Positions 58,325-64,000 of a stretch of 64,000 bases of DNA are shown here, in pieces (the first letter of the stretch is position 1; each line of letters begins with the position of its first letter). Origin of the DNA: Albula goreensis (lineage: Eukaryota; Chordata; Actinopteri; Albuliformes; Albulidae); the NCBI GenBank assembly GCA_022829145.1, contig CM040746.1:1334731-1398730 (forward strand), written 5' to 3'. Below the pieces are notes generated by a model. It had not been told where the DNA came from. It was given only the letters and a program-made list of their open reading frames with translations, and searched no databases. A program made the translations under genes and the position numbers.

Positions 58325-60557
58325 CCCTCTCATTCTTAGTTACTTTTCAGTTGTGTCAGGGGAGGTGACTCACTCCAATCACACATCATGCTGGCCTTCT
58401 CTTTGTGCAAACACAGCACTCGTTGCACATGGTATTATGTACGCAACGATATACCCGGTAGGCGATTTGAGGGGGGATGAGGGGAGATGCCATCCTCCTT
58501 GTTAGCAAAATGACCAAAATGCATCCCCTTGTTAACCTGCCATCCCCATTTTACATGGGTGTGTGTTGGTTGGTGGTGTGGGGGCAGGGGGGGTGCTCCC
58601 ATTGGGCTGTTCCCCCCGTTAAAAATTAATAAATTGTCTACTAGATATGCCAAATGAACAACTGTGTCAATGCATGTAGGAAATGCACATAGCTGGTTGA
58701 AAAAAACCGTATCTGATTTGACTGGCATGTCATAGATGAATGAGAATTGCATCTACACAATGACGATCGCATTCAGCGTTTTGCAAAATGTGCTTTCGAA
58801 TTGGAATTTTGTGTGAACACAATGAGAAATGAAATAGTGTTGGAGCCAGTTATGCTAATGGTGTGGCGTTTTGAGGCACTGTTTCGAGAATTTGGTCACA
58901 CATTTGGTGATTGTGTCTAAACTATTGAGGAAAAACGCCCAAGCATGAACGGATTTCTGTGAATTGAAAGTCTAATGGCGTTTAAGCACAATGTTCACGT
59001 TTTTGCTGCAGACTTTTAGATGTATACCTTAATTTGTTGTCTGCTGTTTTTCGATCTTGTGTTTTTTTCCCTTTTTTTCTCTAAAGAGGTGTATACTATT
59101 TTCAATCAAGTTGTCAAACACCAACTGTTACTCTCCGTGCTACATAAGGTAACTTCCTCTCTCTAGCAGCGGTGGAAATTGCATCATACGACTTGAGAAA
59201 TTTGCATCCTTTATCTAGGCGTGATTCAGAAAGACCAGATAATGCTCCCTCCTTCGGCTTTATCCAGCTCACGAAAAATGAAAACTCTCTCAGCATTACG
59301 CTCACAGAGACAAAACTCCCGGAGCCTCCCACGGCTCATGGCGATGAATCTCTCACCTTTACCCAGCTCAGAGAGATGAAACATCCTGACCCGCTGGGTC
59401 AGCCCACAGCTGACGATACCGAGCCTGAAACTGATTCTGTGCAAGGTCATCCTTTACACAGAGGATAAACTGTATGAGGGTGAAGCCCTGATTTCAGATC
59501 TTGTGACATTCTAATTTATTTACAGATGTAAGCTTTTTTTTGTTTTGATGTTTCATTAATGGCTTGTTACGTGTCCATATTACATTGAACAGTTTAATTT
59601 AGAGCTCCGCTAACCACCAGCACTGAGCTAAGTCCTAGTCCTGACGCCATTTTATTCACATACAATTTACATTCGATTCATTCAGAGCAAAATGTGGAAT
59701 AAAAAAAACATTGATATGGACACAAAATAATGCTGATCTATAAAATGAGCCCGTTTAGTCCATTTTCAACTTAATTTCTAATGTTTTCGGCAATATTTAC
59801 CCCAGTATCCACGCAGTATGACAGCAAAACAGTTTGCCTTGAAATGCACTCGTTCTCCTACCTCCAAAGACAGGATAATTGTCAAGCACAATTTACTGGC
59901 AGAGGTTGATGTTGGACAGAAAGTGATTTCTTGTGGGCTAAGGTAACAACAGCTGAGACAACATCACAATTTAGTTGTTTTTCTTAGACCCTTATCCAGA
60001 GCAACTTAAAAATATAACAGTTTGTCATGCTATCCATTTGAGCGGTTGGATATTTGAGGCAGCGATACAAATGAAGTTACTCGCTCATGAGTATAATGGT
60101 TGTGCAGTTATTTATGGGATAACCTGGACTGCAACTTAAATACAATTTGGTGATGTATCAAAAGGTTTGTATTCACACAGCTGGCCAAAGTAAAGAAACT
60201 ACAGCAAGAAAAAAAAACCTTTTCGTAATCAATTACGCCATCCTCACCAGTTCCGCTGCTGGCGAGACCTGTACTAATTGAGGGTGCTTGGAAGTACGTG
60301 ATATGAGAGCGATACAACTTGGATGCTAGAGCCCGACGATCAGACCAAGGAAATTAACTTGGAAATGATTCAGCTGTGATTGTACGTTTCCTGGTATGAG
60401 CTGAAGAGAAATAAATAAAGGAAAATTTAAATTTGTAAAACGTAACAATGTGTTTGTGAGATAGTAGGTGGCAGCAGCTCCCTGTCAGCATTAGGGTGAG
60501 TCCAGAGAGCTGATTTCAGTTTTTCGCTCTTTCTCCTCCATTATTGGCAGTAGTCTA
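58325..60557. other. Transposon-related then unique sequence
   Basis: About 58,700-58,990 has repeated short motifs (aatgagaa, gtgtttaa-type, cgttttgagg) similar in style to the left flank of the IS630-like cluster and may be another element end. The open frame at 59,172-59,468 is unfamiliar. A 30-bp remnant of the SINE end motif (cccttatccagagcaactta) lies at 59,990-60,010. No host gene seen. Confidence 0.4.
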
Positions 60558-60782
60558 CACTCATAGAAAAATAGTGCTTTCTAGCACCTTTAAAGGTTTT
60601 TCAATTGTCCTGCTGGGGGAACCCTTAAAGGTTCATCTTAGATACAGATATCTTTAAGGAGTTTTTAATATAACCCACAGAATAAGGTTCTACAGAGAAC
60701 TTGTGAGTGAAATACATATCAAAGAAGAACCCAGCAGGACAAGTGAAGAACCCTTGAGGAACCTTTTTTTCTGATTGTAGTG
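60558..60782. mobile_element. Foldback MITE, 225 bp
   Basis: Long imperfect inverted halves: cactcatagaaaaatagtgc on the left pairs with the right end (inverted: cactacaatcagaaaaaaag), and caattgtcctgctggg on the left pairs with ccagcaggacaagtg on the right. Repeats of aaccttt/aaaggtt are characteristic of a common fish MITE class. TA precedes the left end. No coding capacity. Confidence 0.75.
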
Positions 60783-63242
60783 CGCAGTATGTATTTTTTG
60801 GGGAGGTTCTGTGAACTGACTGTAGGAAAAAAAAATTATTTCAAGTGTGGAAAGAAAACATTGAAGTTTATTTGTGTCCCATTTTTTATAGTTTAAGTTC
60901 CATATTTCACTACTGCGATGAAGTATCATCTTAAGGATTCTCAAGAAATCTCTGCAATTGCTTGACTTTGTACTGTATTCTTTGCATGGTATGAAAGGTG
61001 CGTTTCTCCTTTGATGCATTCATGTCCATTTTGTGTTTTCCTGACACTTATGATCAAGCTTAGGTAAATGTAACTAGTGGTCTATTTCACAGACATTTCT
61101 ATCCAAGTGAAGCAGTACAGTGATGTCTACCACTGAGTGATTTGGACTTTTTCTTGATAATAATAACCCTTGTGTTATAAAAATGTAATTTCAGTGCCCA
61201 AGTATGACAGCATAGCTCCTGCACTGTCAGGACTATCTTCAGACTATTGTTCTGGAGGTATCTATTAGAACCAGCTTCACGTCTGCCTCTTTCTTCCTCT
61301 TTCTATCTCTTTCATTATCATTCTGTCTTTCTGTTTCTGTTCGTATTTCAATCCTCTATTTTCTCGTCTTCCAGTTGTCTGCAGGGGACATGTCTCGCCG
61401 GGATTATAAAATCGTAACAATAAAGCCATGTGCCCGAAACACTAAAATAAACAAACGTTAATATCACAACAAAATTGGAGTGTCATGTTCACTTTTAATC
61501 CTCGTAAACGATGCTGCCGAGATGCGATACGGTTTACAAATGAAACTAATTAACGTTTAGCCTTGATGAGTGAATTTGAGTTTTCAAAGGAGGGATTATC
61601 CTGTCAGAAGTTGTGTCCCTGAGAGTGGGACGGCAGGCTGGCCTCTCCCGGGCCCCTAAGGGCCACAGAGTCTATCATTGGTCATCAGCACTCTCAGATT
61701 CCCCGGCTCTCGTCCCACACGCATCCTTCGAAAAACGTTTTATCCGATTTGCGCTCTCCATTCACCCCTCAGCAGAAAGGAGAACAGAGCCGTCTGTGAA
61801 AAATGAGAAGGACATTCTGTATGGCTGCATTAATGGGTTCACGAGATTCAGAGAACACAGCTAATTAAGGTCAAGGATCTTTCCAGTCACAGCCAGCCAG
61901 AAAGTTGCGAAACATTCTGTGAAGGTTTTTCGAACAGAGGCCAGATTCTTCGAGTCTTTTTTCATTTTTTTTCCTAGGATAAAGCGACCCTTATTCCGTC
62001 TGCGCGCAAATTTGCATAACTCCCTCTCCTCGGCAAATAACGCTTTGAAGGCGTAGATGCACGTGGTCATTTTAACCATATTGCCGTTTCATTTTAAACC
62101 TCTGTGTGGTATCTGATTATCACCATGTGCAGAAAATATATGGCTCCGAAAGAAGAAATATGACGGTGATCATTTTCTATCTCTGAAATATGTGAATATG
62201 CAGACCAGACAATCTCAAATGACTGCATGTTTATCTATACGCAATATACGCCTATCACACTGGAACTACTGTTTAAATCTAAATGAAAAATATACAAAAA
62301 AGGGAAGAAAGCACTTTCCTATACTGGAGAAAAAAAATTAACATGATTCAATTTTATTATGACACCATCAGCAGTGAGCGAAGTGAATGCTAAACTTTGA
62401 AGGCTTTAAGACGATACATCACTAAAAATTAAATAGCCTGTCAGATGCTGATATCCGTCAATAAAAATTATGATAAAGCTGTTATCAATAAAGGGTTTTT
62501 TTTTCTTATATGAGCTGGTGATGAAAACTGTCAGCCATTACTGTGTGCTTGTAAAAATGACACTGCACACCTGTTCACCTGTAGATTTATGAAGGCATAA
62601 AGACAGGGTATAAAAATACACAATATACAAATATGTTATGGAAAATGAATGAACAAAACTGAATAATAATCAAAGGGTACAGCTTTATTCAGATTAGGAA
62701 TGGGGAGGAGGGGGGTATTGTGGGGGGATCACAACATCTGTCCTTTTTATAAATGCTGAAACATTTGGACAGTAGTCTAAAGGCTTCGCATAAATGATGA
62801 AACGTTTGTGCGATCGTATAAATAATGAAATATCTGCGTGACTACGGAAACGTTTGTGATTGTTGCTGGTGAATTTTTTTTGGAGTCTTTTTTTACAGCT
62901 GTGTTTTATCCAGGGGAGTAATTAAGGTAAGTTGATGGTTCCTTGTCTTCTTAGACCCTCAGGCTGAATGCCGTACCGGTACGCAGAACCCCAACACTGC
63001 GGCACAATGCTCCTATTTTACCTTCCCAGTGAACTAACAATTAACCAGACATCACTTAGCCCTGAATGATCAAACAGCCAAACGTTCATTACACACACAC
63101 ACACACGCACACAAATCAGAGAACAAAATTGTATTATCACTGGAAGGAATATGTTGCCCTGAGGTAGTTTATGGTTTGAGCTAGAAAGAAAGCTTTAGGA
63201 ATATCTGGGTTACCTTATGAATATTTACTGAGAGATTTACAT
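60783..63242. other. Unique sequence, no gene seen
   Basis: No host gene recognised. The frame at 61,613-61,864 is unfamiliar. Stretches at about 61,870-62,100 and 62,390-62,500 are non-repetitive and might be conserved non-coding DNA. A short CA run lies near 63,092. Confidence 0.45.
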
Positions 63243-63545
63243 CCAATTACATTTGAACTCCTCCCTCAATGGGGTATGGTGAGGCCAATCATACGGAAAT
63301 CCCTTATTCCATGGGAGATCTACAGCCAATTATACTGAAACTCCTCTTTCCCTGGGAGATCAACACAACCAATCATACTGAAACTGCTCACTCCCTAGGA
63401 GATATACGGCCAATCATACTGAAATCACTCCCCCCCTGGGAGATCTGCAGCCAATCATATTAAAGCCCCTCCCACCCTGGGAGATCCACAGCCAATCATA
63501 CTGAAAATCCCTCCCTGGGAGTTCCACAGCCAATTATATAAGACC
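63243..63545. repeat. 41-bp tandem array with periodic CCAAT motifs
   Basis: Seven to eight diverged units of about 41 bp with the core gggagatctacagccaatca and tactgaaactcctc. CCAAT motifs start at 63,243, 63,285, 63,326, 63,369, 63,410, 63,451, 63,492 and 63,530. The CCAAT is retained in every unit while the rest of the unit varies. Open frames across it are artefacts. Confidence 0.85.
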
Positions 63546-64000
63546 TCCTTCCTCCAATCGTGCTTCGTCCTCACCCAGCAGGCCTCATGGCTCTGTTGCG
63601 GGTGCGATTGTCTTCCCAGCATGCACCTCTGTCCCTTTAATCTCTTTTCCCGCTGATTTCCTGCGTCTCCGCTGCGGCCTGTTTTAGCACAGCCCCTCAC
63701 GTGAACATAGATCCTGAAAACTGCCTCCTTTGTGTGTGACAGACTGGAGCATCTGGCTTGGGAAACTTCCTATCACCGCCAGCGTTTGTTTCATCGTGCT
63801 AATTTGATACACTTTGAGATCAAAGGGAGAGTTTAGGTTTCCTGGTGCTTTTTTAATTAAAAACTTCTGAACGCCGCGCTCCACAGGGCTTTCTCTGCCT
63901 CAGATTGGGGAAGGGTTCCCCCCGTAGACCACGCAGCAACAGAACAATCGCTCTGCTTCGCAGACGGGACACAGTACACTGGATGCACATTTCTACCCGG
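63546..64000. other. Unique sequence at the window edge
   Basis: Mixed composition; unfamiliar frames on the minus strand. No gene recognised, though a feature could continue beyond the window. Confidence 0.4.

Overview
The window looks like repeat-rich, gene-poor DNA from a ray-finned fish. The support is the set of mobile elements: a sushi-type chromodomain Ty3/Gypsy retrotransposon, tRNA-derived SINEs ending in the motif common in fish genomes (gtaagtcgctyt..gataaragc), Tc1-like, hAT-like, IS630-like and Tigger-like DNA transposons, and very long CA/GT tracts and minisatellites. I found no host protein-coding gene and no stand-alone tRNA or rRNA gene. Most open frames are chance, lie in tandem repeats whose period keeps frames open, or belong to transposons.

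Layout. 1-9 kb: AT-rich unique sequence with CA tracts, a 115-bp tandem duplication and a candidate G-quadruplex. 8.9-15.4 kb: a dense satellite belt (GT/37-bp composite array, 48-bp, 32-bp and 45-bp minisatellites) with a hAT-like MITE at 13.8-14.3 kb. 16.2-18.2 kb: a decayed Ty3/Gypsy gag-pol fossil on the minus strand. 18.7-21.2 kb: SINE pieces around a 338-bp Tigger/MER2-like MITE. 22.6-25.9 kb: three GC/CpG-richer patches of unknown role. 26.6-27.8 kb: a Tc1-like fossil. 28-42 kb: mostly unique sequence with two copies of one tRNA-derived SINE, a 20-bp minisatellite and simple repeats. 42,880-48,234: a structurally complete Ty3/Gypsy element in minus orientation with near-identical LTRs, a 5-bp target duplication, a polypurine tract and a probable self-priming site, but a coding region broken by many frameshifts. 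49.7-52.3 kb: about 54 copies of a 46-47-bp satellite that looks like an amplified SINE head. 54.0-59.0 kb: a cluster of IS630-like transposase fragments in both orientations. 58.1 kb: another tRNA-derived SINE. 60.6 kb: a foldback MITE. 63.2-63.5 kb: a 41-bp array placing eight CCAAT motifs at regular spacing.

The elements do not form a pathway; they record successive insertions. The youngest insertion is probably the Gypsy element (two differences between its LTRs). The Tc1, the 16-18 kb Gypsy and the hAT copies are old. The points most worth following up are the LTR/leader complementarity (a Tf1/sushi-style self-primer), the resemblance of the Tigger MITE to a mammalian family, the SINE-derived satellite, and the periodic CCAAT array.
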